Source of the DNA: Galerina marginata
Lineage: Eukaryota; Basidiomycota; Agaricomycetes; Agaricales; Galerinaceae
Direction: 5' to 3'
Length of the DNA: 64,000 nt
Assembly (NCBI GenBank): GCA_023014335.1
Contig: JAECYW010000010.1
Span: 2,232,001-2,296,000 of the forward strand
Under the pieces are notes generated by a model. That model made no database searches and was not told the origin of the DNA. It saw nothing but the letters and a program-made list of their open reading frames with translations. A program made the translations under genes and the position numbers. Numbering within the stretch: the stretch's first letter is position 1; every line of letters begins with the position of its first letter. Of the stretch, positions 1 to 13,751 are shown one piece after another.

Positions 1-3000
1 GACTCGAATGCACATTCATCTCACTAAATTTCTTGAAAACGACCACATTAAAGCGATGAAACTCACACAGTCAATAGTACCATCCGCACTCGATTTCGAT
101 TCTTCCCATTCTACTATCTCTAGAGCATTCTCCCTCAGTGACATTGAATGCGTCGCAGAAGCCTCGAGTTCGCCGACACTCTCTACTGTAAGCAGTAAAG
201 GAAGCGTTTTAAGATCAACAGTGATTACTTTTATTATTAGGAGCATATCTTACTATCAATATCATAGGCCAAAGGTGTAATGCGCTCCAGCGCGGGGTGA
301 GCTTCAAGTGCAGGACGGTCTCCTAAGAATGAACGCAATATCCCTGGAGAAAGAGATAAAGGAGGTCAGAATTTCGACAACGAAGAAAGAAAAGGCTGAA
401 CAAACCATTCACAATACTTTCCGATACGACGACAGACGACGCCACTACCCCCATTCCGTTACTATGGTATACACTAAAGAGGTAAAGAGGGTCGTGCTAT
501 ACGAGGAAGTACGCAATGAATGGCCCGGCTTGTGACGAAAAGTCTGTCGGATTCCTTCAAGCAGAGGCTTCGATCGCTGTGGAGGAAGACGGAATGAGCT
601 GGGATTTCAGTCGGCAGAAAAGAAGGGGGGAATTATCACGGAGAGTACTCGTAACTATCTAGGTAGGCCGGGCCGAGCCAGAGAATTCTACGACCTTCAC
701 TTGAAGAATCTCGCGTTCCGCGCTCGTTGACGCAATAAAGGTGAATGAGGTTCTCCGTTGAGCACATCCAGCCGTTAAGGCTGCTTTCAACGGGGAATAT
801 GCAGCGGGGATGAAGCGTAAGGACAAGTGAACGCCTGTAAACAATGAACATCGGCTGAACCAGTGTGAAGATGAGACGATGGGGTAGTCCAATCCGTCCG
901 GACCTGGGCGGCTGAGGCTCGGAGACGCGTCGAGCAGTGCGGAACCGCGTCGCACGCGATGGCAAGAGGCAAGCAAGAGGTGAATATCTCAACTACGCGC
1001 ACACTGGCACACATACCGTGCACAGCCACTGATGGGATCTACACTATCTAATCTACGGCGAGCTCGGTCCAGATCCCACTACTACAACGAGCTCCGTCCT
1101 CCAACCACAGAGGGGAGATGACGGGCTAGGGCATTGCGCGACATGAAATTGTGGAAGCCAGGACCCGAAGAACGTCGAGATGGTGGGAAGCGCCTTAAAT
1201 AGTGCAAAAGCAGAAAATATGACGTGATTCGCGGGATATGGGGTAGATGGAGGGTTGAGCGCAACGGCGCAGGGGAAGTTCAAGCACCGACGACGAGCCC
1301 TGAACGTCTAGGTTACAAGCGCGTTGAAGAAAGAGAGGTGTGAAGGACGGTGGATCCTTCCGAGTTTGTCGTCGGGATCTGGATTCGACGTGAGGGGAAG
1401 GCGAGAGTCATCAACAAGCATTTGAGGTCAGTCTCGGGTAGGACTGAAGGCGAAGATAAGTTTTAGGGAGGTAAGAAAAACAAACAAAGTAACGTACTTC
1501 AACCGAGCCGCCGATAGAAAGTGCAGAACTTCCGTGCCATACACTGGAGCCGAAACCTCACTGATATCAAGGTGTTTCCGGGTCAGGACCACCCTACTCC
1601 GCCTGCAGATCCAGCCTCAACGACAAGCAGGCAAGCAGTTGAATCGGCACCAATACCAGCAAGACCTGCAGTCGCAGTCATAGCAGCAAAGAGATACAAG
1701 CGAACTTGCTCGCGGAAATCGTAGGGCCAGGCTGACACGTGTATTGAGGGCGGCCAGTTTGTGAGATAGGCAGAGGACTCGTCTTGAGGATGACACAAAA
1801 TCTCCTCCAGGGTCCGACTCGGCATATATGAAAATGGTTGGATAAGGACTGACTGGACGATTTATGCAGTTGGATCGGCAGCGATGAATGGAGGGTGCAG
1901 GCGACAAATGTTAAGTGGGCGTGTGAGGGCCAAAGATCGCCGGGGTGCTCGTGGAATGGAGAACGGCGTATTGGATCATTCCTGAGGTGGGAATGAATAC
2001 GCTTCCTCGTGTTGAAGACGAGGAAAAAGATAGGGCTATAGCATATGGAAAAGACATCCGATGATTTATATGGGACCGCGGCCAGTGCAGGCTCCGGGCA
2101 TACTCAGTGAGTCAGACGCCACTGGTCGGGAAATTCCATCACCGCCGTTACCTAAAAAATGGTCAGCTCATCCAGAGGAAATGTTAGTATGAAAAGAACA
2201 TACATTTGGCCATAAATACAGAATTTTCTGGCTGAGAACCTTGGCCCGAAAGATGCTGTATGTCATATTACTAGTAAGTCATTCTGCTGTACTTTGGGTC
2301 GTTCAACTTCAGCTGTGCCCAATAGCAACGTCAAGAACCAAGGCGGCGGTGCAAGCGGCGGTGTTGAGGGTGCATCTGCAATTGTTCGAGAGAGAGACAA
2401 ATAGTAGGCCAACAAAGGCCAGTAGAAATATTAATGTAGATAAACCATTGACGAAGGAAAATCTCAGTCGAGGCGACACAACAAATTTCTTTTCAAAGTC
2501 AGCTGACCGGGAAACCCCGTTTCCCTGACCGCGTGATTCCAAGGGCGAATCCAGGCACCATCCTTTCCAGCTCCCAATTCCACTGTCAGGCCTTGGATTC
2601 CGGCGTTGGCTCGTCTGTTTAAATGCTAGACGTTTCGCCTGATTTCACATCGTGAAAGGACAGAAACAATTATTCTGCGATTACTGTTTAAACGCTTACT
2701 TCTGACCAAGCCACAGCACCGACCTTGAGACCCGGCGGAAGCAGTGGCGATGCGTGATCCGTCAATGACTTCTTTTGATGGTCAATTTCGTTTATAATTG
2801 CTGTCAAAGTGTCTATGGCTGCCCTGGCAGTAGCGTCGACGATTTATTCAGTTTACACACCCAAGACTCGATGCAAGGCTAAGGCTTTCGATTCTATACA
2901 CGTCATGCCTCTAAAAGAATGCTCATGTCGGGTTTATCTCACAGTACAACTGCACTACAGGCTGACACCTTGTTCGATGACCTTCTGGCGCTTAAACAAG

Positions 3001-3214
3001 TAACATGGCCTCGTTGGCGTGGTACCTAAAGGGCACAGATATATTTTTAGGGTCCTGCGTTATTCGGTTTTCGATTTCCACCAGTGGCAGATCCGCAAAT
3101 CGCGCTTGGCATTGAATCGATGCCAAGACCAGAAGGGAAAGCGAATTGACAATAAGTACTTACCTCAAGAGTCAATGACCTCCCCCTCGTTGCCTTCTGC
3201 CGTCTTCGTCGACT
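1..3214. other. No recognisable gene
   Basis: Short open frames of 60-118 codons lie on both strands (for example 636-1029 and 1053-1283 minus, 2241-2528 plus). None shows a recognisable domain, a convincing splice-linked partner exon or a signal peptide. Several overlap each other in different frames, as expected of chance ORFs. The stretch just before 3215 would contain the promoter and 5' leader of the next gene. Confidence 0.5.
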
Positions 3215-5433
3215 ATGATGTCCTACAACCATGTTCAAACTCACTATGCCGCAATACCGCTGCCCGAGCAACAGCACTTACTTCCCTACGGCGACCCCTC
3301 GTTTTCTCAAAAGCCAGACAAGTTTTCATCTACATTACTGGCTGCACAAGAGCGAGCCTCCCGAAAACGAGTCGCACGAACTACCTGCCTAATCGCTACC
3401 GGTATTCTAATCAGCACGCTTGGGATGGTTTTCGCCTTCCTTTCTTTCATCTGCGTCTTCCACCGATGCCAGGCTTCAAGTCGTTCAATCGTCACCACAG
3501 CCCCGCTCGGTCCCGTTTTAACTATATCCCAAGTTACGTCGCACGTCGCACCGCTGTCCGTGCCACTTATTATGGGCCTGTTATCATACCTCCTATCCGC
3601 AAGATGGCTGAGATCAAGCATCGACGGTGGCCCGAATTGTCCCTCTCCCATGCAGTACGTCTGGCAATAGAGCATTTATTGCTGGTCTAACATTTTGCAG
3701 GCTAGGCCTTTTGATGTCGATGTGTAATGGTGCCGGACTCTCCTCGCTGTTTTCCACCATCAAGTACCTCTTCAAACGACCGCAGTACGGAGAGAAAATC
3801 GCCCAACCTCCTATCCTCCGTCAATCGATCTTCTTCCTCGGGTCCCTGCTCGCTGTCACGTACCTTACGGCCGCTGCTGATTCGTGGCTTCACGCCAGCA
3901 GTGCCAGCATTTTAATTCCGTCCAACTCACCCTATCACTCACTCGTCGTTCCTGACTTCGGACGTGAAATAAACGCTACAATGTGCGCACAGGCAATGGG
4001 GAACGCTACCGTCATAGTAAGTCATACAGGGCAGGCGAGCTGCGGGTTAATCAACGGTGGAAGTGGTGGAAGCGGTCTTACACTCGGAGAAGGCGTCAGG
4101 GTCGTATCCAACACCTCCAGCCTTCACAGAGTCGTGTTTGCGGACGACCAAACTGCGCTCGTAGTCCCTCAGAGCGTACCCCCGAACATAACGTATTCAG
4201 CGCAGACCCTAGGGGTAAAAACCCAATGTATATCGTATGTCACTATTTTTGGACATGCTCAGTTCGCTAATTTCGAACCGCAGGATCACGAAGGAGTGCA
4301 TCCAACCTGAGACTTTGGGTGGATCGCCCTACTATGGATCCGACGCTCAATTGGACCTCAATTGCTCCCAGGCGGGCATCAAATATGTTAATGGGACTGG
4401 GCAGTCGTCGTTATGTGCTTTGGACAGTCAAGGCATGTGCACGATTGGCGAGGATATCGAATCAAAGTGAGTATACAAGTTAGACTTTGTCACCTTATAC
4501 ACCAATATTTTTTACAGCCCATTTACCGCTGGAGAAATCGTGACGTCGATGGCATACCTCGGTCCTGGACAAGTTTACGACGCATGTAAGTCACCTGTTG
4601 TAGAGAGTAAAGCGTTGAATCTTACTAAAAACCTTTTAAGTTATCCCCAATACGTGAGTTCTTTATCTGCCCACACTCTGACATCCGGGTTGACCTCCCT
4701 TTTACGTCCTTCATATAGCGGATGGTTCGTTCATGGAAATAATGGCGCTTGGAATGTCGTATTCTGCAACGTAACCGCACTCGAGGTCACCTACAGATAC
4801 GAATCATTGCGCTATATCACGGTGTCGTCAAGTCCCCAGCCTCTTACCGCTGCTCGTTATATAATGTCAGCCGGTTTTGAGAGGAGCAGCACAACTATTA
4901 TTTCCTCCGCAGTCGCCGGCGCAGGGCTTCAATCAAACACGACGTTTGAAGAGGCGTATTCACTAGAGTTATCCCGACAAATGCTAGCACGGGCGGCCTT
5001 CATATACGAACCGAAAGACGTGCTTAGAATCCAATATGAAAACAACGTGAACGGTTCGAAATTACAACTTATCCCACTGGTACTTTTCGTTGGTGCACTG
5101 CTGATATTTGCGTATGCACATTTACACTCACGTCCTAATTTCGTACTGAAAGCTTTGTTTCTGAAATAAAGGTGTCAAGTTCTATACATCGCTTTGAGAA
5201 CCGTCATTGCCACTTGGGGAGTTCAGTATGTCGGTCTTGCTGCACGTCACCTTGGTGATCCTCTAGCAACTATGCAGAGAGTCTATGGACACCCTGATCC
5301 AGCGCTGACTTGGGAAATGGATTCAGAAAAGAGGTTTGGGTTCGAGACAGAGAGAGACCGATTACGCGTCGGGCCCGTCGCGCTGTCAGATAATGGCATA
5401 CCGGGCTCAGCATTCATGGTTAGGAAAGCCTGA
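3215..5433 (+). CDS. Multi-pass membrane protein, unknown function
   Basis: Seven exons give about 630 residues with an open frame throughout: 3215-3654, 3701-4234, 4284-4466, 4518-4585, a 13-nt microexon 4641-4653, 4719-5111 and 5172-5433. The product has a cytosolic N-terminus and a first membrane helix near residues 50-75. Two more helices follow near the exon 1/2 junction and after the YGEK stretch. A large Cys- and Asn-glycosylation-rich (NAT, NTS, NIT, NVT, NGT) extracellular region comes next, then a last helix and a hydrophilic tail of about 75 residues. This is the layout of a family of agaricomycete proteins without assigned function. The exon 6/7 junction uses donor 5112 and acceptor 5171, which restores frame. 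Two adjacent ATGs (3215, 3218) are equivalent start candidates. It converges on the MYND gene, with 477 bp between their ends that hold no gene. A receptor or sensor role is possible but unproven. Confidence 0.75.
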
Positions 5434-5910
5434 GCAGAGATCGTTTGGATAGGCCTTAATCAGTAAACCCACCCTCGTTAATATGACAAGTCTCTCGACA
5501 TGTAAAATTATGATAAGTAGTTAGCGTCAAATATTACTGGTGCAGAACTAAAAAGTATAAGCACCACCGTTCAAGACGAACGGAAATAGGATTTGATTAT
5601 TGAGTAGAGTCAGATACATTATGCTGCCGGTGAATATTAATGACGCGTTCAAGTCAAAACACAGGCTACGGAGGATAATTATCTGGTACTCATTCACGGG
5701 CAAATTCTACATAACGTTCGGACCACGTTGAGCAGGTCATTTTGGCCTAACATATTCTCCGTAAGTTAACGCCGTGAATTAAGCATGAATTATGACTGAC
5801 CCAATAATACCAACTCTCGTCAGAAGGAAATACGGGCAGTGCACTCGGTAGTCCCTTCAGGGGGGCCATATTTCGCTGAATATGAGGATGCATTAGTGGT
5901 GACCTCAAGT

Positions 5911-8093
5911 TTACAAAACAAAATCACGACAAACATGCGGAACGATGGTATGGATATCCCGTAGTCCGAGTTTAGTCGTTCGCAGGCTGGCCGCTAAGCC
6001 TTGTTTCTCAAGGTACTTCTGGAAAGAAACCGAATTTTCATGTAGAGCGTTTATGTCGTCGACCAGTAGATATATAATCGATTCCATTTCTCCTGCATCT
6101 AAACAATTAGTTATGGAGGAGATATAACAAGAATCGGCGTACGTGGGCTGGGTTCACGGCCATGGGTCTTCCTAAAATTTGCAAGTTCATTGCCTGGGAA
6201 TCGTTTTGTGAAGCGTTCAAGGAGTTTTCCAAAAGCGGCTTTATTGTACGGACGTCCGTCCTTTTGCAGCATAGTCCAGTTCATAAAGTAGCCAATAATC
6301 ACAGCAAACCTGGTATCGGCTAGCAATGGGGCCCAGTAAGTTAGAACTGCATGGATCCCTACATAGTTCGCATCCAAGATGTTGGACACCTCAATGCGAT
6401 CGAAGGAGATAGAGGCTGGAATGCCATAGTCCGCGAGCTCCCCGTCACGTATAAGTTTCGAGAGACCGCAAGCTTCGAAAGAGAAGAACTTGGCAGAGAT
6501 CTTGAACTGGCGGAGGCGTCGTAAAAATTTACGCAGGTGGTTGGAAATGAAGAAGTAGAAGCATCCGTAGATGTCTTCAGACCGAGCGCCATGCATTTTC
6601 CCGGTCTCAACAACTGCGCTTATGCTAGGCGACATTAGTCAAGAGTTAGTCAAGATTTAGGTGACAGTGAAATGGATTGACTTACTCCCACCCTTCAAGC
6701 GGGTCCGCATAGTCCGTTTGAGACCATTTTCCTTCAAGGGTGAAGAGAGAAAGATTCGGACAGTTAAAATGAGCATTTACCGCACCGAATGGAAGAATGA
6801 TTCCAAAGCGACGATATTCCTGAAAAGCAACTCTGTGGGATGGCTTGAGCCCGGAATACAGGCGATCTCTCAGGTCTCGTCTCGATGGCTCCGTCCTCAC
6901 GCGATCGTACTCGTCTTGGGCCGCAGGCATCGAAATGGAATCGGACATGAAGTGAGCGAAGTAATCCCTTGCTTCCTTCGGAAGGCAGAAAGACATGCTC
7001 GAATTATCCCCGAGGGGAATAGTGACTAGCCCACCTGCCAACTGTCGTACAAACGAGATGAGGACCAAAGATATGAGGTTGCGGTATTCGCCAGGAATAA
7101 ACGCAGAATACCAGAAATGAAGAGCAATATCGACGGCTATTACTTCCTCAGAGATGGTGCCCAAAATAAGGAGTAGGACAATATTGCGGCAAACGACAGG
7201 TAACGTGCCATCGTTGACCACAAGGTCAATTCGTCCAGAATAGTTTGGTGGGAGGGAATTAACGGTTTTTACAACATGTCGGAGATCGCCTGACGCTAGA
7301 AAAGTCATTGGTAAACTACAGGAGGTGCTTCGAGGATGGAGACAGACCAATGAAAGCGAGAGAGAAATCCTTTGTCGCGTCTTTTTCATTACATGACAGG
7401 TTAACTACGTCCATCGCAGGCGTGTTTCCCCATCTAAAATGATCTTATCAGTGCATTTTGGGAGTGATTTGGGAGTAACGTACAATGCGAAACCGGGGGA
7501 AAACTCAGTAGGGCTTTCATGGGAGTATTGCTCGGTAGCTTCAGTTACAAAGGAAGGAAGGCGATTTTCATGGATCCAGATGGGTTTCCAATCGCTAGAC
7601 CTGATCAAGTTTTTGCAGTCTAAACGGTTAATTAGTTTGTGAAGAAAGGTCAATGAAAGGAATATACCTCGTTTATGAAACCGCCAGTGAGCGTGCTGAC
7701 ACTCCTAATATGTCTTAAGTTACGAAGTATGAGTGTAAATACATCAAACAATGAACATACCTTTGTACAGTACGACACGAGCCTGCAGGTTGCGCAGGCC
7801 AGGGTTCCTGGACGTTCACAGGCTCGGTAATCCCTGACCTGGACATTTGCGCAGGGTAAGGTTTGTAGAGGCGGAAATTGGGGCTTGCAGGTTCCCATTA
7901 AATCAAGGCAATCCTGAAGGTTAGTGAGGCTGGGAGCGTGGTTTCGCTGGTCTACTGGGTTGGGAGGGAGCGCGCATAGATTTTGATTCTCGGAACGGGT
8001 AATTTCTTCAAGATAGGATTCGTAGGAACGATCTGCCTCTGCTTTCATCTGAGGGGTAAACCTACGCAAGAATAAATCGTTGAGGTCGGCCAT
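5911..8093 (-). CDS. MYND zinc-finger / DUF4470 protein
   Basis: Seven exons on the minus strand (7761-8093, 7668-7701, 7619-7484, 7433-7348, 7295-6686, 6624-6143, 6098-5911) sum to 622 codons plus stop. The MYND finger is assembled across three exons: the first supplies CERPGTLACATC and SYCTK, the 34-nt second exon supplies CQHAHWRFHK, and the third supplies the last DC. All eight zinc ligands are therefore present. The DUF4470 signature follows (W-G-N-T-P-A, then SGDLRHVVKTVN and RNIVLLLIL), then the usual tail with DPLEGWD, DRIEVSNI, YVGI and a final HTIVPH. Domain order and length match intact basidiomycete members of this family. MYND fingers generally bind proline-containing peptides; the role here is unknown. 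No frame break was found, although unspliced frames look fragmented. Confidence 0.85.
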
Positions 8094-9435
8094 GTTGAAA
8101 GGAGGGGAAAGGAAGGAAGATACTACCAGGAATACGAAATTTCGAGGGTATATATGGCGTCGTCGTCTGGTTTAGAGTTAAGAAGTCGGCTGGAGGCGAT
8201 TAGGAAGTGTCATTTAAAGTCCAATTCCGGGCAAAAATATCTATACCCTTGTAACTTTCGGGAGATATTGGTGCTTTAGCCAGCCGTGTTTCGATGCAAG
8301 TGACCCGTGAGCCAGCTCTGGTGGTTTCAATAAACTGGGTTGACTACAACATGCTTCCAGATACGGTGTATTCTTACTGTGGTCGATGGTGTCGTCCAAG
8401 CCAGCTTAGGCGCCGAGAAGAGCATAACAAACTGCGAGTCAAGTGAGAACATCAGAAGCATCAGATAAGCACTGCAAGTTTCTATATCGAGGGTTCATCG
8501 GGGGATTCAGAAGGAACGTTTGAACGCCACATTGTCAAATAAGTCTCTAAACCATCCCATATATCGCCAAAGAAAGTCTTGCAGCGAAATAACATCCTCC
8601 AATAATGGCTAAAACAAGTCTTTCAGGTCAATAACATCCCCTAATAATGGCTCAGACAACTGCAGCTGTGGTCAATTGCCCGATATCGCTACCGTAACAG
8701 CTCTCAAGGCTAAAAAGGCAACGCCGCTTTCTTCCTTTCGGTTCCATCAGCGTCTGGCCAAAGGTTCTTTCGGGCTGGGAGGACGAAAGGTCGGGCATTG
8801 AGGCATCTTCCACCGAGAAGTTCGGTCAAAGACAGATCAGAAAATCAAGGATATCCTGAATCGGGAACAAAACGAGGTTACGGTGTCGGCAGGGTACGCC
8901 TTTCGAGCGACATCTGTTGGAACCAAGTCCGGAGAGTAGTGGTGTCTGCAGGCTATAGAAAAGGAGGGGATGAATCTGGTAAGGTAGGATGGCTGATGGC
9001 TGAAACGCGATGCATCACAACGTAGAGAAAAGAACCTCGATTACCAAATGGCTTGCGATCCATACAATCGTCAACAATCATTTTTGGATGCCATCGCTTT
9101 TGATCCGCTGTTGCGACGTTACTTGGCCCTTGCTGTTGATCCGGTCCGCTTCTAGGCAGCTCCTGTTCCGTAAATTACCTCAAGAAACTTGACCTAGAGA
9201 TCTTTGTCGTTGTCAGCATCAACTAATCTATATGCCAGTCCTCGAATTACCAACGAGAAACATCTACATAAGGTTCAACAGTCCCCATTGTGGACAATAT
9301 ACTAAGGTAGACGCCAAAACGCAGAATTTCATTGGCCGAATTTTTTGCAGTTAGAATCTCTCAAGTTCATGGTACGTTAATGGGTACATTACTTTACTAA
9401 AAACTTTCCGAAGAGGAACATGTCACAATAACAAA
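8094..9435. other. Intergenic, no gene seen
   Basis: This interval lies between the start of the MYND gene and the 3' end of the FAD oxidase gene, both on the minus strand. It should hold the MYND promoter. Only short, unsupported open frames (8798-9192 plus) are present. A short near-duplication, CAATAACATCC followed by TAATAATGGCT, occurs around 8590 and 8630. Confidence 0.5.
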
Positions 9436-11441
9436 CTATTCTTCAATGGAGAGGGGAAATTTGAACGTGCCCTTTGGGTCGTATCGATCTTTCAGAATTT
9501 TCAACCTGGAATAGTGTATCCCATAGTATAGGTTTTGCCCTATCGAGCATAGACATTTGTCAGTAATTTATAACAGATTGCAATAATAGAAAGAGAATAG
9601 GCTCAATCTGATTGAAATCAGTAGGGAATGTACGTACAGTTGACCAGCCTGTCGTCAATGTAGTTCGTGTAAGCTCTGCAAAAGATTAAGTTTAGGGGTG
9701 TCAATGTAGTTTCAACCTGTTTCTTGGAGACGCACCCATAATCCCATCCCGTAGGATTATTGTCGACAATGCTATTTACCATCCCTGTCAATCGAGCGGT
9801 TAGCTTTACCGGAGATATCGGGCCAGGAGAAATCTGTACCGTCAAGGAGGGTAAAGCCTTCGCTGGGGAATGGCGGCATCCCACCAGGAGCGGAGGTGTA
9901 GAACTGGAAGGTGAACATCGTGCTGCGGTGTGCAAACGCAGTGGCGTCGAGAGGGACATTGTTTATCGCCGAGTTGGTACCCCCATAAAGTTCGACGTCT
10001 ACAAACCAGGTCTGGATCCGAAATCCGAGGGGTAAACCAAAAAAAACCGGGACTGATTGAGCGAATGGAGCTGAGAACTCGAGAATAAACTTACCGTGTT
10101 CGCTTCAAACCCTTGATTGGCCAGGTAAATCATGAATACATTTACCGAAGCCGTGGACATAGGGGACGCTGCCGGGGTCATGAGGGACTTCGCGTAGAAC
10201 GTATCATGCGAATCCGGAATTCCAACAGTGTTCAGCCTCCCCAGCCCTCCAAGGGACTGTACGCTCTCAATGTATGTGCCGACTGTTAGTCTCGTGCTAG
10301 CTGGGGCCGGCAGCTTGGCAAGGAACGGGGAAATAGTAGCGTTGAACTGGTCGGCTGGAGCATACCACCCGCCAAGTAAGCGGAAACTGACCTGTCCTTT
10401 GGATGAACCCGTCCGAAGGATTAAATTGGCACCGAATTCTTGCGGAAATTTGGGTGACAAGACAAAGGACTGGAAAGCGGAAAACGAGGAAGACGCATCA
10501 GAGGCGGAAAGATCCCAGATATACTCGAATACGCTGGCTGAGGATGGAGCAGCAAATGTAGTAGAGTGAATAGAGGTGACAACGCCGAAAGAGCTTGACG
10601 ATCCACGGAGCGCCTACAGGTTACGAATCAAGTTGGAAAAAAGGACAGACTACGGGAAAGGACTTGCCCAGAAGAGATCGGCGTGGTTTGAGCCAGAGGC
10701 TATAACTATGTTCCCGTTTGCGAGGACAACCTCAAGCGACGTAATCGTGTCGAGCGTTAACCCCCATTTACGAGATGTAAACCCATATCCGCCATGGCCT
10801 GATAAAAAGCGATAAGCCTGAGGAATAACGGTTTATAATAAAGTGGCGACAGTATCATAATGAATACGAAATGAAACAGCAATACTCACCGGAATGTCCG
10901 CCGATTCCTACATAGGGACAAGTCCCATGGGGAAGAGCCCTTCCGTTTGCATTCAATGCCAATGCGACATCTCCCAGCCTACTTCCGGTCCCAATCGTCG
11001 CGATATTGGTGGAAGTATCAACAGCAACCGTGTCGAAGTTGCTCATATCGACGACAACAACCCCGTTCTTACCTCCAAGACCATTGGCGATATAGGAATG
11101 CCCTCCACTACGAGCGACAGCTCGAAAGTTGTGTGTCGTGGAGAGTTTGAGAACGGTGGATACATCCTCACTGGTTTTTGGGAAGGTAATGGCGGCAGGT
11201 TTGAATGTGAAGCGAAGGTTGACTTTGCAAAGTAGTCAGTCAAATTTAGGGGAAAGGTTAGGAATGATTTACACGCCGTGCTGGCGTTTAGATACCCAGA
11301 GCTGCTTGGGACGAGGACCGTGAAGTTTTGACTTTGTAATTCGGATATCAAGTCACCGACGGCGTATACCGCGCAAGGCGCACATCTAAAGGCAGCCAAG
11401 ATACCCAGGAGACGTAGAAAATGTAAAGGATGGCCGACCAT
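9436..11441 (-). CDS. Secreted FAD-linked oxidase, BBE type (bicovalent flavin)
   Basis: Eight exons (11441-11273, 11222-10890, 10798-10668, 10613-10095, 10011-9840, 9784-9736, 9675-9638, 9539-9436) give about 504 residues, the usual size. A hydrophobic N-terminal signal sequence is visible. The FAD-binding PCMH domain carries ARSGGHSY, whose His is the usual 8-alpha-histidyl flavin site. It also carries [16 protein letters not shown], whose Cys is the second attachment site of bicovalent enzymes. The C-terminus has the berberine-bridge box (WQNLYYG, then [15 protein letters not shown]). The exon 3 donor at 10667 is GC rather than GT; the frame requires it (DLFW joined to ALRGSS). Family members oxidise oligosaccharides, alkaloids or phenolics with O2. 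The substrate cannot be told from sequence. It is intact and lies apart from the terpene cluster. Confidence 0.88.
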
Positions 11442-13751
11442 TGAGAGTATGGTAATAAGTAATCCTCCGAATCGTCACTCGAAGAATGTACTCACAAGCA
11501 TCGTTATTACACCCCTGTATATGCAAAACAGGACTCCAAACGAGCTCCAATTAGGCTTGTGTTCCCATGCTTGACAAGGATTCTTTGATTCCACAATGTG
11601 ACGACTGTACACAGGATGACTAGTGTCCCGAGTTCTTGACAGAGAAGTTTCCCAAAGTTCGGCAAGTTGGCCAACTTGCTATCGTATTTCATGGTATCTT
11701 GTTCACAATTTCTCTTCCTTCAATCGACAGTCGCGCTTTGCAGACACTACAAACATCGCATTAATTTCAACCCAGCCCGCGTCAACCACAGCCCGATTGT
11801 CGTTGATGAATATTCTGCGGTGGGGTATCAACAAGCGAAATATTGACCGCGTGGGGAGGTCAGATGTCCGCCGGCGGACCCCTCAGGAAGCTCGAAGCCT
11901 TGGTATAATTAGACCCCCAAATTAATTGATCTCGTCTATGACGACGGTCTGCTCAGTGGACGACGTGCAACGTATATCTTTCCTGAACCGCACCTTAACT
12001 CAACTCGCGAAACGAAAGAACGCGTTCGTTTGTTCGATAACTCCCGTTCGCTAGTGTCGAAAGTTTTATCACATTGAGCGCCTTCTGTCCTCTGCTTGCA
12101 TGGTGTGGCGAATTTGTGGCTTATCGGCTGGCGAATCGTGGTACCCACCTGGGAACAGGCGGCTTATCCTTGTCCACAACTGGTGGCAGACAAATTTGTG
12201 GACGACGATGTTTTGGAAGATGATGCAGAAAGGGCAGATAAGAGAAGCGCCAGCTCGTCAACTTCCGACTCCCCCTCCGCGTCGAATGATGGCGTACGAT
12301 TGATCACCGCCAGCAAGACGAGGTACCGCTAAAGACTGGACGAAGGCGACAAGGCGGCGAGGGTAACGATCCGCGAGGAAAGTTCGATAACGACTCTGTT
12401 CCTGGACTGGCTTCTTGATGGAGTTGAGGTTTCTTGAGTCCTGTTGCGATCCGTGCCTGGACGAGAACCCCTCGTCCCTCGTCCAAAAGTCGTCTTAAGG
12501 CGTTCACTAAAATCAACGAGGATGTAAGCTCAACGGCGGCATGGAGCACCGGGGCTTGAAATCGGGTAGGTTATGAGCAGGACGTGGGACGTGGATGAAG
12601 TGGAATTAGGAGAAGGAAAACTTTGTGGAAGAAGACGCGGGCGAGTTGGCGTTCTATTGAGAGGTGGAGAGGGACGGGCCGGATGTATATTGGAGTAGAA
12701 TCGAATGTTAGGGTAATTTCAATGTTGGGACTTGGATTAACGAGAGACCGGGGTCGAATTTAACGGAAGAAAAAGATCTGCAAGGCATTTCGGTTCGAGT
12801 TTAGGCAACTTTTTCACCGAAAGCATCGCACTGGCAGCGTGCCATCTCTACATACCACGAGGAAGTAGAAGCGACGGCGAAAGAGTCGGAGCCTAGGCAA
12901 CATATTTGCGCTGCTGTCTCTCTCGAATTGTCACAGCTGCGCAAAGAGAACGCTCGTGAGTAACAATAATCGGTGTACTCTCCTAAGAGTCAGTAGACGC
13001 GCCAGACGCGTTAATTGAACGGAAAGCGCGAGAGCTTCAGGGTCTTCGATGCTTGGGAAGCTGAAGAATGAGGGGGAGGTGGCGAGCACGAGAAGGCCAG
13101 ATTGGGTGGACGAGGCTGAGTGGCAAGGCCAAAATGGGATCCCAACGAAAGCCAGTTTGACAACACATGAAGGGCTACACATTTAGCCATGTTCCAAGAG
13201 GATGCGTGCGAGTCCCTATTTCTCGACTGCACGACATGGGACGGCTACGCGCAGTTGACCTAGGCCCGAAACAGGTGCGGAAATACGTGCTTTCCCGGAC
13301 GTTATGTATGCGAGGATGACTCAGTTGACACGTTGACGGGTCTCCTGAGGCTTGAGAAAGGAATGTCGGCGTAAATGAATCGCCCAATGATGATGTCGCG
13401 GTAGCCTACAATAAAATTGAATCAATGAATTGAGAGAGACCAGAACGGTAGCCAACCAGACAGAGACTTCGTTGTCTAAAGGTTGGTAGAGGACAGTTCA
13501 GGTACATCGTGGAACCCTGCGGCGTCACCAAAATCCAGACGATTTTGAGTCATGCGATTTTCCTCACCTCTGGAACTTCAAGTCAGTTTGAGGGGTATGC
13601 GTCCGCAGGATGTCAAAGAAGATAAAACGAGGGTGTAACGCGCATGTAAGCAGAGTGAACGACGACGACAACACACGACGACGGGATGATGAAAGCCCTC
13701 ATTTGTCTAGAGCCTCAGAATTTACACAACAGTCAACAATCAATTCCTTTT
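11442..13751. other. Intergenic, no recognisable gene
   Basis: About 2.3 kb lies upstream of the FAD oxidase gene. Open frames of 60-100 codons occur on both strands (11623-11925 plus, 12096-12332 plus, 12304-12549 minus, 13011-13387 minus). They show no motif, no plausible splicing partners and much mutual overlap. I found no RNA gene. Confidence 0.45.

Noticed and set aside
636..1283. Several overlapping minus ORFs of 60-118 codons
   Set aside because: They overlap in different frames, lack motifs and splice partners, and are best explained as chance ORFs.
6111..8093. Fragmented MYND/DUF4470 frames suggesting a pseudogene
   Set aside because: Six short introns with good splice sites join all fragments into a 622-codon frame with every zinc ligand present.
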